A stretch of 47,595 bases of DNA from BACL21 sp038141525 (GCA_038141525.1 JAYQIF010000003.1:1-47595); one strand, 5' to 3'; positions 10,497 to 19,655 are shown, counted from the stretch's first letter. The notes: generated from the letters alone by a model not told the origin. Made by a program: numbers and translations.

Positions 10497-10895
10497 ATGC
10501 AGCACAGAGATAAAATTCATGGAGTTGTTCTGAGTCTACTTGGGGCAATAACAGTAGCACTGGGAGCTTGGGGGGCTCATGGTCTACAAAATGCTATAAC
10601 CCCGGAGGAATACAAGCGTTTCGAAATAGGTTTGTTTTACCAGGTCTTTCATTTGGTGGTGCTGTTAATTATGTGGTCAAGCCATAAAATAGCGCGTAAG
10701 TTTAAGCCATGGATTTATCGATTCATGGGCCTTGGAATCTTATTTTTTTCAGGGTCGTTATACCTTATGTCCATGGCAAAATTATTAGTACTCGATACTG
10801 GATTCATTGGGCCAATAACCCCAGTGGGCGGGCTTTTGTTAATTCTTCGGTGGTTGGCTTTGGGATGGGGTATTGTCAAAAAAAAACGCGGATAA
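10497..10895 (+). CDS. DUF423 family membrane protein
   Basis: This 132-residue protein has four hydrophobic segments. The DUF423 (YgdD-like) signatures are present: LGAWGAHGL near residue 22, FEIGLFYQVFHLVVLL, LFFSGSLYLM and ITPVGGLLLILRWLAL. Function unknown. It is divergent from the saccharopine dehydrogenase family gene and lies 69 bp before pckA; the pckA promoter lies between them, so it is probably transcribed on its own. Confidence 0.85.
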   Translation: MQHRDKIHGVVLSLLGAITVALGAWGAHGLQNAITPEEYKRFEIGLFYQVFHLVVLLIMWSSHKIARKFKPWIYRFMGLGILFFSGSLYLMSMAKLLVLDTGFIGPITPVGGLLLILRWLALGWGIVKKKRG

Positions 10896-10911
10896 AGTCT
10901 GTTAAAAAAAC

Positions 10912-10940
10912 TTGATTCCAGCGACGATTTTTTACTTTTG
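10912..10940 (+). promoter_or_regulatory. pckA promoter: -33 TTG and -7 TACTTTTG
   Basis: TTG at 10912-10914 is followed after 18 nt by TACTTTTG at 10933-10940, a full match to the Bacteroidota consensus TTG-N17-23-TAnnTTTG. The box includes a TTG (10938) that gene callers can mistake for a start codon. It ends 24 nt before the true ATG at 10965. Confidence 0.7.
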
Positions 10941-10964
10941 CTTCAACAATCTAACGCAATTACG

Positions 10965-12569
10965 ATGCACACAGACAGAAATTCGAAAACGATTTCGCTC
11001 GACCAGTATGGAATCATCGGGGCTCATGTCCATTATCAGCTTTCTCCAGAAGAACTTCAAAAAGCAACTCTTGACAATGCCATGGGAGTTGAAACCGACA
11101 ATGGCACCTTGGCGGTGAATACCGGAGAGTTTACGGGCCGCTCGCCAAAAGATCGATTTATCGTAAAGGATGACATAACCCAAGATAAAGTATGGTGGGG
11201 TCCGGTAAATATTCCTTTTGAGTCGACTAATTTTGACGCACTCTATGATCGTGTCACTGATTATCTGGGTGAAAAAGAGCTCTACGTTCGCGATGCCTAT
11301 GCCTGTGCAGACCTAAATTACAAGCTAAACATACGGGTCATTAACGAATATCCATGGAGCAATATGTTTGCCTCGAATATGTTTTTGCGCCCTAATCAAG
11401 GAATGCTCGAGTCTTTTACCCCAGATTGGTTGATTGTCAACGCCCCTGGTTTTATGGCGGACCCAAAGCGTGATGAAACTCGGCAACACAATTTTGCGAT
11501 TTTGAATTTTACCCGCAAAATTGCTTTGATCGGAGGGACGGGGTATACCGGTGAAATTAAAAAGGGCATATTCTCTGCCTTGAACTTTATTCTGCCAGTA
11601 GAACGCCAAACACTCCCAATGCACTGCTCAGCTAACATAGGTGTCGATGGGGATACTTCCATTTTCTTTGGGCTTTCTGGAACTGGAAAGACCACCTTGT
11701 CTGCTGACCCAGACCGTCGTTTAATTGGAGACGATGAGCACGGTTGGACTAAAGAAGATACCGTGTTTAACTTTGAAGGGGGTTGTTATGCCAAAGTAAT
11801 TAATTTGAGTCTGGACAATGAACCGGATATTTATCGTGCAATCAAACCGGGAGCCATACTGGAAAATGTAATTATGGATTCAACTGGCGTGGTGGATTAC
11901 ACGAACACTTCAATCACACAAAACACGCGAGTAAGTTATCCAATTGAGCACATTCCTAATATTCAGGTACCTTCTATTGGTAAGAACCCAAAGAATATAT
12001 TTTTTTTAACGGCTGATGCCTTTGGGGTTTTGCCTCCCATCTCGAAGCTTTCTCCAGGACAGGCCGCGTATCATTTCATTAGTGGTTATACCGCAAAGGT
12101 CGCGGGCACCGAGGCAGGCATTGTTGAGCCGGTACCGAGTTTTTCGGCCTGCTTCGGGGCACCATTTATGCCATTGCACCCTACGGTTTATGCCGAAATG
12201 CTCAGCGATAAAATGCAAGCCGCTGGAGTGAATGTATGGCTCGTCAATACTGGATGGACTGGTGGTTCTTACGGTGTGGGACAGCGCATGAAGCTAAAAT
12301 TTACCCGAGCCATGATTACTTCAGCGATGAATGGCTCTCTTGAAGAGGCGAACAAGGACAACTACCATATTCACTCGATTTTTGGTTTATCTCAACCTCG
12401 AGTTTGCCCTGGTGTGCCAACAGAAGTTTTAAGTCCCAGAAAGACTTGGAATGATGACCAGTCCTATTATAAGACCGCTCATAAACTGGCCAACTCGTTC
12501 AAAGAGAACTTTAAGAAGTTTGAGTCTTACGCCAACGAAGAGATCATGGCCGGAGGACCGCTGGTTTAA
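10965..12569 (+). CDS. pckA: Phosphoenolpyruvate carboxykinase (ATP)
   Basis: Converts oxaloacetate and ATP to phosphoenolpyruvate and CO2, the first step of gluconeogenesis. The 534-residue protein has the ATP-type P-loop GLSGTGKTTLSADPDRRLIGDD, a metal/substrate region FTGRSPKDRFIV near the N-terminus, and NTGWTGGSYGVGQRM near the C-terminus. ATG 10965 is taken as the start rather than a TTG at 10938, because that TTG is inside the promoter box. It converges with hemD with only 6 bp between the stops. Confidence 0.96.
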   Translation: MHTDRNSKTISLDQYGIIGAHVHYQLSPEELQKATLDNAMGVETDNGTLAVNTGEFTGRSPKDRFIVKDDITQDKVWWGPVNIPFESTNFDALYDRVTDYLGEKELYVRDAYACADLNYKLNIRVINEYPWSNMFASNMFLRPNQGMLESFTPDWLIVNAPGFMADPKRDETRQHNFAILNFTRKIALIGGTGYTGEIKKGIFSALNFILPVERQTLPMHCSANIGVDGDTSIFFGLSGTGKTTLSADPDRRLIGDDEHGWTKEDTVFNFEGGCYAKVINLSLDNEPDIYRAIKPGAILENVIMDSTGVVDYTNTSITQNTRVSYPIEHIPNIQVPSIGKNPKNIFFLTADAFGVLPPISKLSPGQAAYHFISGYTAKVAGTEAGIVEPVPSFSACFGAPFMPLHPTVYAEMLSDKMQAAGVNVWLVNTGWTGGSYGVGQRMKLKFTRAMITSAMNGSLEEANKDNYHIHSIFGLSQPRVCPGVPTEVLSPRKTWNDDQSYYKTAHKLANSFKENFKKFESYANEEIMAGGPLV

Positions 12570-12575
12570 TCTAAT

Positions 12576-13325
12576 TTATTTCTTGTTATTGACGCTTTTG
12601 ATGTAGCGCTCTAGAGCCATAGTCATAGATGGAGTCTCTGGAGTAGGTGCCTGGATGTCTACACGAAGTCCTTTATTAGTTGCGGCCTTGATGGTTGTGT
12701 TTCCAAACACAGCAATGCGTGTGTCGTTTTGTTGAAAATCAGGGAAATTTTCAAACAAAGACTCGATACCGCTCGGGCTGAAAAACACTAAAATATCGTA
12801 ATAAACATCGCGCAAGTCCGACAAATCGCTTATTACGGTTCTATAAAAAGTGCCTTGCTTCCACTTGACTCCGAGTTCATCGAGAACATGAGGTACTTCT
12901 GGCTTTAATTTGTCTGTAGAGGGTAAGAGGAAATGCTCGCTTTTATACTTCTTGATCAGCGGAGAGAGTTCTTTAAAGGTACGTTTGCCGACATAGATTT
13001 TGCGTTTTCTATAAACGACATATTTTTGAAGATAATAGGCTACAGCTTCGCTTTGACAAAAATATTTCATGGTGTCCGGAACCTTGAATCTCAGTTCTTC
13101 GGCAATTCGGAAAAAGTGATCTACCGAGTTTCTACTGGTCAAAATTATTGCGGTATACTGACTCAAATCTACTTTCTGAGCGCGCACTTCTTTACTCGAA
13201 ACGCCTTCGACATGAATGAATGGACGAAAGTCGATTTTGACCTTTTGTTTGTCGACTAGGTTAAAATATGGTGAGTTGTCAACTTTTGGTTCGGGTTGGG
13301 ACACTAAAATAGTTTTCACCTTCAT
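12576..13325 (-). CDS. hemD: Uroporphyrinogen-III synthase
   Basis: Closes hydroxymethylbilane to uroporphyrinogen III in haem and sirohaem synthesis. HemD sequences are very divergent. The evidence is the two-lobed layout, the N-terminal KVKTILVSQPEP, the central AIILTSRNSVDHFF, the C-terminal FFSPSGIESLFENF and FGNTTIKAATNKGL, and a length of 249 residues. ATG 13323-13325 (MKVKTILVSQ) is the natural start; a longer frame to 13376 would run into the neighbour. The DUF4271 gene directly upstream on the same strand is a common partner in Flavobacteriia. Confidence 0.88.
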   Translation of the reverse strand: MKVKTILVSQPEPKVDNSPYFNLVDKQKVKIDFRPFIHVEGVSSKEVRAQKVDLSQYTAIILTSRNSVDHFFRIAEELRFKVPDTMKYFCQSEAVAYYLQKYVVYRKRKIYVGKRTFKELSPLIKKYKSEHFLLPSTDKLKPEVPHVLDELGVKWKQGTFYRTVISDLSDLRDVYYDILVFFSPSGIESLFENFPDFQQNDTRIAVFGNTTIKAATNKGLRVDIQAPTPETPSMTMALERYIKSVNNKK

Positions 13326-13344
13326 AAGCCTGTAAGATTTATCC

Positions 13345-14001
13345 TCATACCATAGCCGCCTGATACAGTAGGGCATATGGTGCTATTTCAAGTGCGCAAA
13401 GATATAAAATAAAATAGAAGAACTGCCTGTTGAGTACAGATGAATTGCGTCTGATGCTATAAATTATGGTTGCGCATAGGCCAAAAATCACTGCACTCGT
13501 AGTCAGTGGGAGGACTACCGCCATATTCAGTCGGCCAAAAAAAGCAACACTCAACACCAACAGCAAGATTAAGGCCATAAAGTGCTGAAAACTCAATCGC
13601 TGGTAGCGATAACTTGAGAGTATGTTTTGGCAATTCAAAAAATAACCCAAACACCAATCCAAAGTGTAGCGCAAAATCATCTAAATGCCGAATACAAGAA
13701 TGGATTTTACAAAAAGACCGATGCTCAACATGCCGGTGCCTCGATGGTTTGCGTCTATAATCAGGGCGATCAGCAGTCCAAACCCCATGATTTGTATGAG
13801 AAACATCAGTATGTTGAAGGGATGAGTCATTGCTCTTTGACGGCCTTCAAGAGCAAAATATTTGTCGTTGATGGGCAGTAGTAGCAGTTCTTTCATGCGT
13901 TTGGGAAACCAGTAACGGAGTCCTGCGATCATGACCATGAGTCCAGTCAAGACAATAAGCAGCCAATCGCGGTCGAATTCTGTCCGAAGTAAATAATCCA
14001 T
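13345..14001 (-). pseudogene. DUF4271 membrane protein interrupted by an in-frame TAG
   Basis: Two pieces in the same frame, 13681-14001 (MDYLLRTEFDRDWLLIV...) and 13345-13680 (...FILYLCALEIAPYALLYQ), are separated by a single TAG at 13681-13683. PFKRM-like PKRMKELLLLPINDKYFALEG and HPFNILMFLIQ in the first piece and YRYQRLSFQHF plus FFYFILYLCALEIAPY in the second are hallmarks of one DUF4271 protein of about 218 residues. No sequence is missing around the stop, which falls inside a membrane segment. An ATG follows the stop directly, so translational restart is possible. A substitution error or a true nonsense mutation are the alternatives. Probably cotranscribed with hemD (19 bp gap). Function unknown. 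Confidence 0.8.
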
Positions 14002-14083
14002 TCAATTCATAAAATTACGCTAATTTTTCTTTTTGTAGCGTGCTTATGTAATGCTAGTATACCAGCTTGTGAGGAAAAAAAAG

Positions 14084-14091
14084 TACCTTTG
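14084..14091 (+). promoter_or_regulatory. Putative -7 promoter box of the mannosyltransferase-dihydroorotase operon
   Basis: TACCTTTG matches TAnnTTTG and ends 14 nt before the ATG at 14106, which leaves a very short leader. A TTG at 14067-14069 is only 14 nt away, shorter than the usual -33 spacing. Confidence 0.55.
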
Positions 14092-14105
14092 ATTAAAGTT
14101 TTGAA

Positions 14106-14837
14106 ATGGCCGAAGGTCTTATTATCATTCCGACTTTTAACGAATCCGAAAACATTGAGAAGCTTTTGCGTAATGTCTTCTCTCTTCAGCGTATATTTTC
14201 AGTCCTTGTTGTTGATGACGGGTCACCAGACGGCACCGCACAAATCGTTGAGCGATTGATGGGCGAGTATCCCGAACAGTTGAATCTACTGAGTCGTCCC
14301 ACAAAATCAGGTCTGGGAGGTGCTTATATCGCGGGGTTTAAGTGGGCCTTAAAACGGGACTTTGATTTGATATTTGAGATGGATGCTGACTTTTCTCATA
14401 ATCCCAATGATTTAATTCGCTTGTACAATTGCTGTGCTAAAGAGGGTTATGATATGGCTATTGGCTCTCGTTACATCACAGGAGTAAATGTAGTCAACTG
14501 GCCGATGAGTCGCGTTTTACTCTCTTGGGGGGCCTCAAAATACGTGCAATGGGTCACCGGTATGGGAATTAAAGACACTACAGCAGGCTTTGTTTGCTAC
14601 CGACGCAAGGTTTTGGAGTCTATGAATTTATCCAAGATTCGTTTTGTGGGTTACGCCTTTCAAATAGAGATGAAATACAAAGCGTATTTAAAGAGTTTTA
14701 AAATCAAAGAGATACCTGTGATTTTTACAGATCGTACCCGAGGTACGTCCAAAATGTCCAAAGGAATTATCGCTGAGGCAATTTTTGGGGTACTCAATAT
14801 GCGTTTCAAAAAATTATTTAACAGTTTAGAGATATGA
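14106..14837 (+). CDS. Polyprenol monophosphomannose synthase (GT2, Dpm1-like)
   Basis: This 243-residue family 2 glycosyltransferase is of the dolichyl-phosphate mannosyltransferase type. Motifs include IIPTFNESENIEKLL, the nucleotide-binding VVDDGSPDGTAQ, the metal/acceptor DADFSHNP, AIGSRY and a C-terminal FTDRTRGTSKMS. It is expected to transfer a sugar from a nucleotide donor to polyprenyl phosphate on the cytoplasmic face. It lacks the C-terminal membrane helices found in some relatives. Its stop overlaps the dihydroorotase ATG by four bases, so the two are coupled. Confidence 0.88.
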   Translation: MAEGLIIIPTFNESENIEKLLRNVFSLQRIFSVLVVDDGSPDGTAQIVERLMGEYPEQLNLLSRPTKSGLGGAYIAGFKWALKRDFDLIFEMDADFSHNPNDLIRLYNCCAKEGYDMAIGSRYITGVNVVNWPMSRVLLSWGASKYVQWVTGMGIKDTTAGFVCYRRKVLESMNLSKIRFVGYAFQIEMKYKAYLKSFKIKEIPVIFTDRTRGTSKMSKGIIAEAIFGVLNMRFKKLFNSLEI

Positions 14838-16177
14838 ATCAGTCGATATTAATTAAGGGAGCCCAAGTGGTGAATGAAGGTCGAATTGAGACCTGTGATG
14901 TTCTGGTGATTGGTGATCGCATTGCAGAGGTGGCTTCTAGTATTAGTGCAAAGTCACCCAATACTCGGGTTATAGAGGCAGATGGCTTACACTTGATGCC
15001 GGGGATGATCGATGATCAAGTGCATTTTAGAGAACCAGGATTGACCCACAAGGCCACCATAGAATCTGAATCTAAAGCAGCTGTTGCCGGTGGAATTACC
15101 AGTTTTATTGAAATGCCCAATACGGTACCACAAGCCACAACAGCTCAAAAGGTTGAGGAGAAATTTGATATCGCGGCAAAAAGTTCCTGGGCGAATTATT
15201 CTTTTATGCTCGGAGGCACGAATGATAATCTGAAGGATTTAATTCAAGCCGATGCGACAAAGGTCGCCGGAATAAAGCTTTTTTTGGGTTCCTCCACGGG
15301 GAATATGTTAGTTGATGATCCGGAAGTGCTCGCCGCTATTTTTAAAAACACCAATATGGTGATCTCTGTGCACTGTGAAGATGAGCAGACGATTCGGGAA
15401 AATTTGGCCCGCCATATAGAGGAATACGGAGACGATATTCCCATGTCGTTGCATCCAGTTATTCGCTCGGAGGACGCCTGTTATCGGTCAAGTTCAACAG
15501 CCATAAAACTGGCTAAAAAACAGGGGGCTAGATTGCATGTTTTTCATTTGTCTACGGCTAAAGAAACAGCTTTATTTGATGCAGAAAAGGAGGTAACCAA
15601 AAAAAGAATTACCTCCGAAGTTTGTATCCATCACCTTTGGTTCAGTGATGAAGATTACCCCAGATTGGGGACTAAGATCAAATGGAATCCGGCCGTAAAA
15701 ACCCCCAACGATCGCGCCGGTTTGCGAAAAGCGCTTTTGGAAGACCGTATCGATGTCATTGCAACAGACCATGCCCCCCATACTGCCGAGGAAAAATCGA
15801 ATAAATATACCAGCGCACCTTCAGGAGGGCCCCTGGTACAACACGCCTTGGTCGCTCTTGTCGAATTGTATCACCAAGGGGTGATCTCTTTGGAGAAAAT
15901 TGTTGAGAAATTCGCTCATAATCCGGCTAAACTTTTTGACATAAAGGATCGAGGATACATTCGACCTGGATACAAGGCAGATTTAGTTTTAGTGGATCTC
16001 AATGCCCCATGGACGGTGAATAAATCGAACATTCTCTATAAATGTGGTTGGTCTCCTTTTGAGGGGAATGTTTTTCAAGCGCGCATCATGCATACCTTAG
16101 TCAATGGTCAATTGGTGTATACCGAGGGAAGATTTCCTCAAAGAACCTACGGTGAACGCTTATTGTTTGACCGATAA
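14834..16177 (+). CDS. Dihydroorotase
   Basis: This amidohydrolase of 447 residues is expected to form dihydroorotate from carbamoyl aspartate in pyrimidine synthesis. The metal-site region reads GMIDDQVHFREPGLTHKA, where the usual first His of HxH is a Gln. Downstream are GGITSFIEMPNT, the His-containing ISVHCEDE and HVFHLSTAKE, and the catalytic Asp in ATDHAPHTAEEK. The HFREPG and DHAPH motifs support a dihydroorotase rather than a hydantoinase. The Gln variant is, as I recall, usual in Bacteroidota dihydroorotases. It starts inside the end of the mannosyltransferase gene (ATGA overlap) and is followed after 9 bp by the DUF4296 gene. Confidence 0.88.
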   Translation: MNQSILIKGAQVVNEGRIETCDVLVIGDRIAEVASSISAKSPNTRVIEADGLHLMPGMIDDQVHFREPGLTHKATIESESKAAVAGGITSFIEMPNTVPQATTAQKVEEKFDIAAKSSWANYSFMLGGTNDNLKDLIQADATKVAGIKLFLGSSTGNMLVDDPEVLAAIFKNTNMVISVHCEDEQTIRENLARHIEEYGDDIPMSLHPVIRSEDACYRSSSTAIKLAKKQGARLHVFHLSTAKETALFDAEKEVTKKRITSEVCIHHLWFSDEDYPRLGTKIKWNPAVKTPNDRAGLRKALLEDRIDVIATDHAPHTAEEKSNKYTSAPSGGPLVQHALVALVELYHQGVISLEKIVEKFAHNPAKLFDIKDRGYIRPGYKADLVLVDLNAPWTVNKSNILYKCGWSPFEGNVFQARIMHTLVNGQLVYTEGRFPQRTYGERLLFDR

Positions 16178-16186
16178 AATCCTATT

Positions 16187-16660
16187 ATGGTTTCACTTCA
16201 AAAGCAATTTGAGAGTTTTTGTAACCTAGTCTTGCTCTGTGTGATTGGGCTGCAGTTTACAGCCTGCCAAGATGTGGTACGCCCAGAGGAGCCTAAAACA
16301 CTGATTTCCGAGGAGACGATGGTTGACATTCTTGTTGAGGCCTATCTCGGAAACGCGGCCAGGAGCAATAATAACCGAGTATTGCGTATGGGTGGTGTGC
16401 AGTTAGACTCCATTCTTTACGCTAAGTACGCTGTAGATAGTTTACAGTTTGCGGAGAATACGGTCTATTACGCATCTCAAATAGAGCCTTATTTACGGAT
16501 TTTAAATGGAGTCGAACAAGAGCTTTTGGCAGTTAAAAAATCTTTGGATTCAATAGCTTTGATTGACGCCGAAAAACAAAAACAGGATAAACAGAGACTA
16601 CTTGATTCTGCTAAGGCCAAGGTATTGGGGCAAAATATAATTCCTTCGGTGCGCCAATGA
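16187..16660 (+). CDS. DUF4296 lipoprotein
   Basis: A 157-residue exported protein. The N-terminus has a signal sequence ending in a lipobox-like FTAC (Cys about residue 27), so it is probably lipidated. The following PEEPKTLISEETMVDILVEAYLG matches the DUF4296 start (PxxLIxxxxMvxIL). The C-terminal half is charged and likely helical, with many Lys, Gln and Asp. Function unknown. It is the third gene of the operon starting at 14106 and converges with the epimerase gene. Confidence 0.85.
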   Translation: MVSLQKQFESFCNLVLLCVIGLQFTACQDVVRPEEPKTLISEETMVDILVEAYLGNAARSNNNRVLRMGGVQLDSILYAKYAVDSLQFAENTVYYASQIEPYLRILNGVEQELLAVKKSLDSIALIDAEKQKQDKQRLLDSAKAKVLGQNIIPSVRQ

Positions 16661-16683
16661 TCCCCGCATGCCACAAAGTGGGC

Positions 16684-17685
16684 TTAGTTGATGCGATAGG
16701 GGGCATGACGGCATACGCGCTGAAGGGTCTGATTGAGATCACGGTAAGTGAGGCCCGAATGATGCTTGGCAAGTGTTCCATCATAAGTCGCGGGTTCAAA
16801 CATGGCATCGATATAAGCTTTGGGTAATTTTTGAGGTTTTCTTGTGATCCAAGCACGAATAAAATCTAAATAATGTCCTAAGAGTCCAACCCATTTCGGG
16901 ACACTAAATTTTGGAGCCTTATCTGAACCTAAAGCACGACCAATTTTTTTCAATACTTCTAAATAGCTCAGGTTGTGCCCTACTAATGTGAGTGATAGAT
17001 TGTGTTTATCTTGTTCCATAAGGCTGATGGCAAAATCAGCAACATCTTTGGCATCGATAAAGCCGGTGCCTCCCGGCGGATACCATTTGGGCTGAGTGCT
17101 GACAAACTTCAAAAGAAAACCGCTGCCACTGCGCCAAAAACCTTCTCCGAGAATAACCCCGGGCCTTAGAATCAGTGTTTTTAGACCTTCTTGCGCGCCT
17201 CGCAAGACCTCGAGTTCACCTCCATACTTCGTTAAACCGTAGGGCTCCTTAAATACAGGGTGGTCAAAAGAGTCTTTTTGTTTATCGACATTCTGTCCTA
17301 GTGCAGCTATACTGCTGATATAACATAGCTTTTCAACCTTAGCTTCGAGGCTACAGTTTACGATATTGGCTGTACCCGTAGTGTTGGTGCTCTTGAGTTC
17401 ACGATGCCGGCGCCACTCAAAATTTATGAGTCCAGCCACATGATATACTTCATTAACACCAACTAAGGCCTCAGAGAGCGTGCTGAGATCATTGATGTCG
17501 CACTGAATCCATTCTATTTGATCAAAAGAAGCAAGGGGATCATCAAAGTAATATGAGAATACTTCTCGGACTTTGTCAAGGCGCTTTGGATTGCGATAAA
17601 GTGCCCGAATCTGCTTATTTTTTTTCGATAATGCAGCCAAAATATGAGCCCCTAAAAATCCCGATCCTCCAGTTACCAATATCAT
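16684..17685 (-). CDS. NAD-dependent epimerase/dehydratase (extended SDR)
   Basis: A 333-residue extended short-chain dehydrogenase with the nucleotide motif ILVTGGSGFLGAHIL at the N-terminus, the conserved VYHVAGLINFEWRR, and the catalytic YxxxK in EPYGLTKYGGE. The LRPGVILGEG and GTGFIDAKDVADF stretches place it near the 3-beta-hydroxysteroid dehydrogenase/dihydroflavonol reductase-like branch. It probably acts on a nucleotide sugar or a small ketone. The substrate cannot be told from the sequence. Convergent with the DUF4296 gene and divergent from tyrS. Confidence 0.85.
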   Translation of the reverse strand: MILVTGGSGFLGAHILAALSKKNKQIRALYRNPKRLDKVREVFSYYFDDPLASFDQIEWIQCDINDLSTLSEALVGVNEVYHVAGLINFEWRRHRELKSTNTTGTANIVNCSLEAKVEKLCYISSIAALGQNVDKQKDSFDHPVFKEPYGLTKYGGELEVLRGAQEGLKTLILRPGVILGEGFWRSGSGFLLKFVSTQPKWYPPGGTGFIDAKDVADFAISLMEQDKHNLSLTLVGHNLSYLEVLKKIGRALGSDKAPKFSVPKWVGLLGHYLDFIRAWITRKPQKLPKAYIDAMFEPATYDGTLAKHHSGLTYRDLNQTLQRVCRHAPYRIN

Positions 17686-17760
17686 AGTTCTAAGGTACAG
17701 TTTTAAGGGGTATTGGCCGAAATAATTATCGGTGAACTTTAGTTTTTTGAATTAGGCCAT

Positions 17761-17768
17761 TATCTTTG
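17761..17768 (+). promoter_or_regulatory. Putative -7 promoter box of tyrS
   Basis: TATCTTTG fits TAnnTTTG and ends 18 nt before the ATG at 17787. Its last three bases form a TTG that would otherwise look like a start codon at 17766. Confidence 0.6.
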
Positions 17769-17786
17769 CTCAAAACCGAAATAGTC

Positions 17787-19082
17787 ATGCCGAAAAACTT
17801 TATTCAGGAGCTTCAATGGAGAGGAATGATTCATGATGTTATGCCTGAAACCGAGGAGCATTTAAATCAATCGATGCGTTCGGCCTATGTCGGCTTTGAT
17901 CCTACTGCTGATTCACTCCATATTGGGAATTTAGTGCCAATAATGCTTTTGGCTCATTTGCAAAGGTCTGGGCATCGCCCCGTAGCCCTAGTAGGTGGAG
18001 CGACAGGTATGATTGGAGACCCTTCAGGAAAGTCAAATGAACGCCAATTGCTCGACGAAAAAACCTTACGTCATAATCAAAAGTGTGTCAAAGAACAACT
18101 GTCGCATTTTTTGGACTTTGACAGTGGTGCTGAAAACCAAGGATTGTTGGTCAACAACTATGATTGGATGAAGTCCTTTAGTTTTTTGGATTTTATTAGA
18201 GATGTAGGCAAGCACATTACGGTCAATTATATGATGGCCAAGGATTCGGTAAAAAATAGGATTAAAGGAGAGGATGGAGATGGCATGTCATTTACCGAAT
18301 TCACCTATCAGTTGGTTCAGGGCTATGACTTTTTACATCTTTTTAGAGCCCATGATTGCACGCTTCAAATGGGGGGTAGTGATCAGTGGGGCAATATCAC
18401 TACCGGAACAGAGCTCATTCGTCGCATTGGGCAGTCCAAAGGTTATGCTTTGACTTGTCCTTTGATTACCAAAAGTGACGGCAGTAAATTTGGAAAGAGT
18501 GAAGGGGGTAATATATGGCTTGATCCAAAACGAACTTCGGCTTATAAGTTCTATCAATATTGGCTCAATACCAGTGATGAGGACGCCGAGCGTTACATCA
18601 AAATTTTCACTTTTCTTGATCGAAAAGCTATTGAAGGACTAATTGCTGCGCATCAAGAAGCCCCGCATTTAAGGACGCTCCAGAAACGACTGGCCCAAGA
18701 AGTCACGCAGACCGTACATGGGCAGGTGCAATATCAGAATGCCGTTTTGGCTTCCGAAATTCTCTTCGGCAAGGCGACGGATCAAGAGCTCAAGCGCCTA
18801 GACCGCAGTACTTTTTTAGAGGTTTTTGATGGTGTGCCGCAAGCCCAGGTGTCACGTGATACAATCGATACTGGACTTGATATTATTGCTGCCCTTGTGG
18901 CGCAATCCGGTTTTTTAAAATCAAATGGTGAAGCGCGTCGCGCTATTGATCAGGGGAGCATTTATGTCAACAAGACAAGAGTGGATGGTGACTGCGTCAT
19001 TGGCCCAAATGATTTAATTGACCAGCAGTTTATCCTACTGCAGCGCGGTAAAAAGAATTATTTCATCCTCAAAGTATTATAA
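17787..19082 (+). CDS. tyrS: Tyrosine--tRNA ligase TyrRS
   Basis: Class I synthetase that charges tRNA-Tyr. The HIGH-like motif is DPTADSLHIGNLVPIM, tyrosine-binding residues lie in YDFLHLF and QMGGSDQWGNI, and the KMSKS equivalent is KFGKSEGGNIW. A C-terminal S4 RNA-binding domain is visible (GEARRAIDQGSIYVNKTRV). The length is 431 residues. ATG 17787 (MPKNFIQELQWRGMIHD) is preferred to the TTG at 17766, which is part of the promoter box. Confidence 0.96.
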   Translation: MPKNFIQELQWRGMIHDVMPETEEHLNQSMRSAYVGFDPTADSLHIGNLVPIMLLAHLQRSGHRPVALVGGATGMIGDPSGKSNERQLLDEKTLRHNQKCVKEQLSHFLDFDSGAENQGLLVNNYDWMKSFSFLDFIRDVGKHITVNYMMAKDSVKNRIKGEDGDGMSFTEFTYQLVQGYDFLHLFRAHDCTLQMGGSDQWGNITTGTELIRRIGQSKGYALTCPLITKSDGSKFGKSEGGNIWLDPKRTSAYKFYQYWLNTSDEDAERYIKIFTFLDRKAIEGLIAAHQEAPHLRTLQKRLAQEVTQTVHGQVQYQNAVLASEILFGKATDQELKRLDRSTFLEVFDGVPQAQVSRDTIDTGLDIIAALVAQSGFLKSNGEARRAIDQGSIYVNKTRVDGDCVIGPNDLIDQQFILLQRGKKNYFILKVL

Positions 19083-19139
19083 ATAGAGCGACAATGGACA
19101 TTCGCTCCAGATCACGTCTCAAATTAGTGCAAATAGTCG

Positions 19140-19655
19140 TTACAAAAAGTGAGTGGCTTGCGGATAAGGTAACAGTGCACTGATCAGCACTGCGATGCTC
19201 TCCTTGACAATGAGGGTAATGCTGATGATGCTCGCAGACACAATTAGGGCTACTGCCAGATTGTTGTTGCGTATCTCTCGATACTCATCAATGCCTCGGG
19301 TCAAGAGCGAAAACAGACCAAAAACCGCCGAATTTATCATCAGTGTGATCAAGAATCCAATAGTCAGATAGAGCGCCGAGTACAATATTATTGTTTGGTA
19401 GTCCGGGTTATTGCCTTGAGTTGTTGCCACGCGCACTACTTGTGTGATTTGCGGTAATATTTCACTCAAAATAAGACCAATATTAAAGACAAGTCCCGAG
19501 AACAAAACCGTAAAGGCCATGTCTTTGCCGCTGAGATCATTTTGTTTGAAAAATAAGCGTCTCAGAATACCGTAAGATACATAGATGACCCCAACACTAA
19601 TGAGCAGTGAAAAAATAATTTCAAATAAAGCCAGATAAAAAAGTGGTGTGTTCAT
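19140..19655 (-). CDS. DUF350 family membrane protein
   Basis: A 171-residue protein with about five hydrophobic segments. The C-terminal part ...EYREIRNNNLAVALIVSASIISITLIV carries the DUF350 signature, in which a charged stretch is followed by N-x-A-x-A in a membrane helix. Function unknown; DUF350 proteins usually come with other genes of unknown function. It lies 25 bp after the transglutaminase-like gene and is probably the last gene of a three-gene operon starting at 21548. Confidence 0.7.
   Translation of the reverse strand: MNTPLFYLALFEIIFSLLISVGVIYVSYGILRRLFFKQNDLSGKDMAFTVLFSGLVFNIGLILSEILPQITQVVRVATTQGNNPDYQTIILYSALYLTIGFLITLMINSAVFGLFSLLTRGIDEYREIRNNNLAVALIVSASIISITLIVKESIAVLISALLPYPQATHFL

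Noticed and set aside
10938..10964. TTG start for pckA (and TTG at 17766 for tyrS, 30018 for ferredoxin, 34762 for the lipoprotein)
   Set aside because: In pckA, tyrS and the lipoprotein gene the TTG is part of a TAnnTTTG promoter box. In the ferredoxin it adds a non-conserved extension. Better ATG starts lie downstream.
13681..13683. TAG read as an amino acid (pyrrolysine) in DUF4271
   Set aside because: There is no other use of TAG as sense in the window; TAG ends other genes here, such as ftsX and the transporter gene at 1-633.
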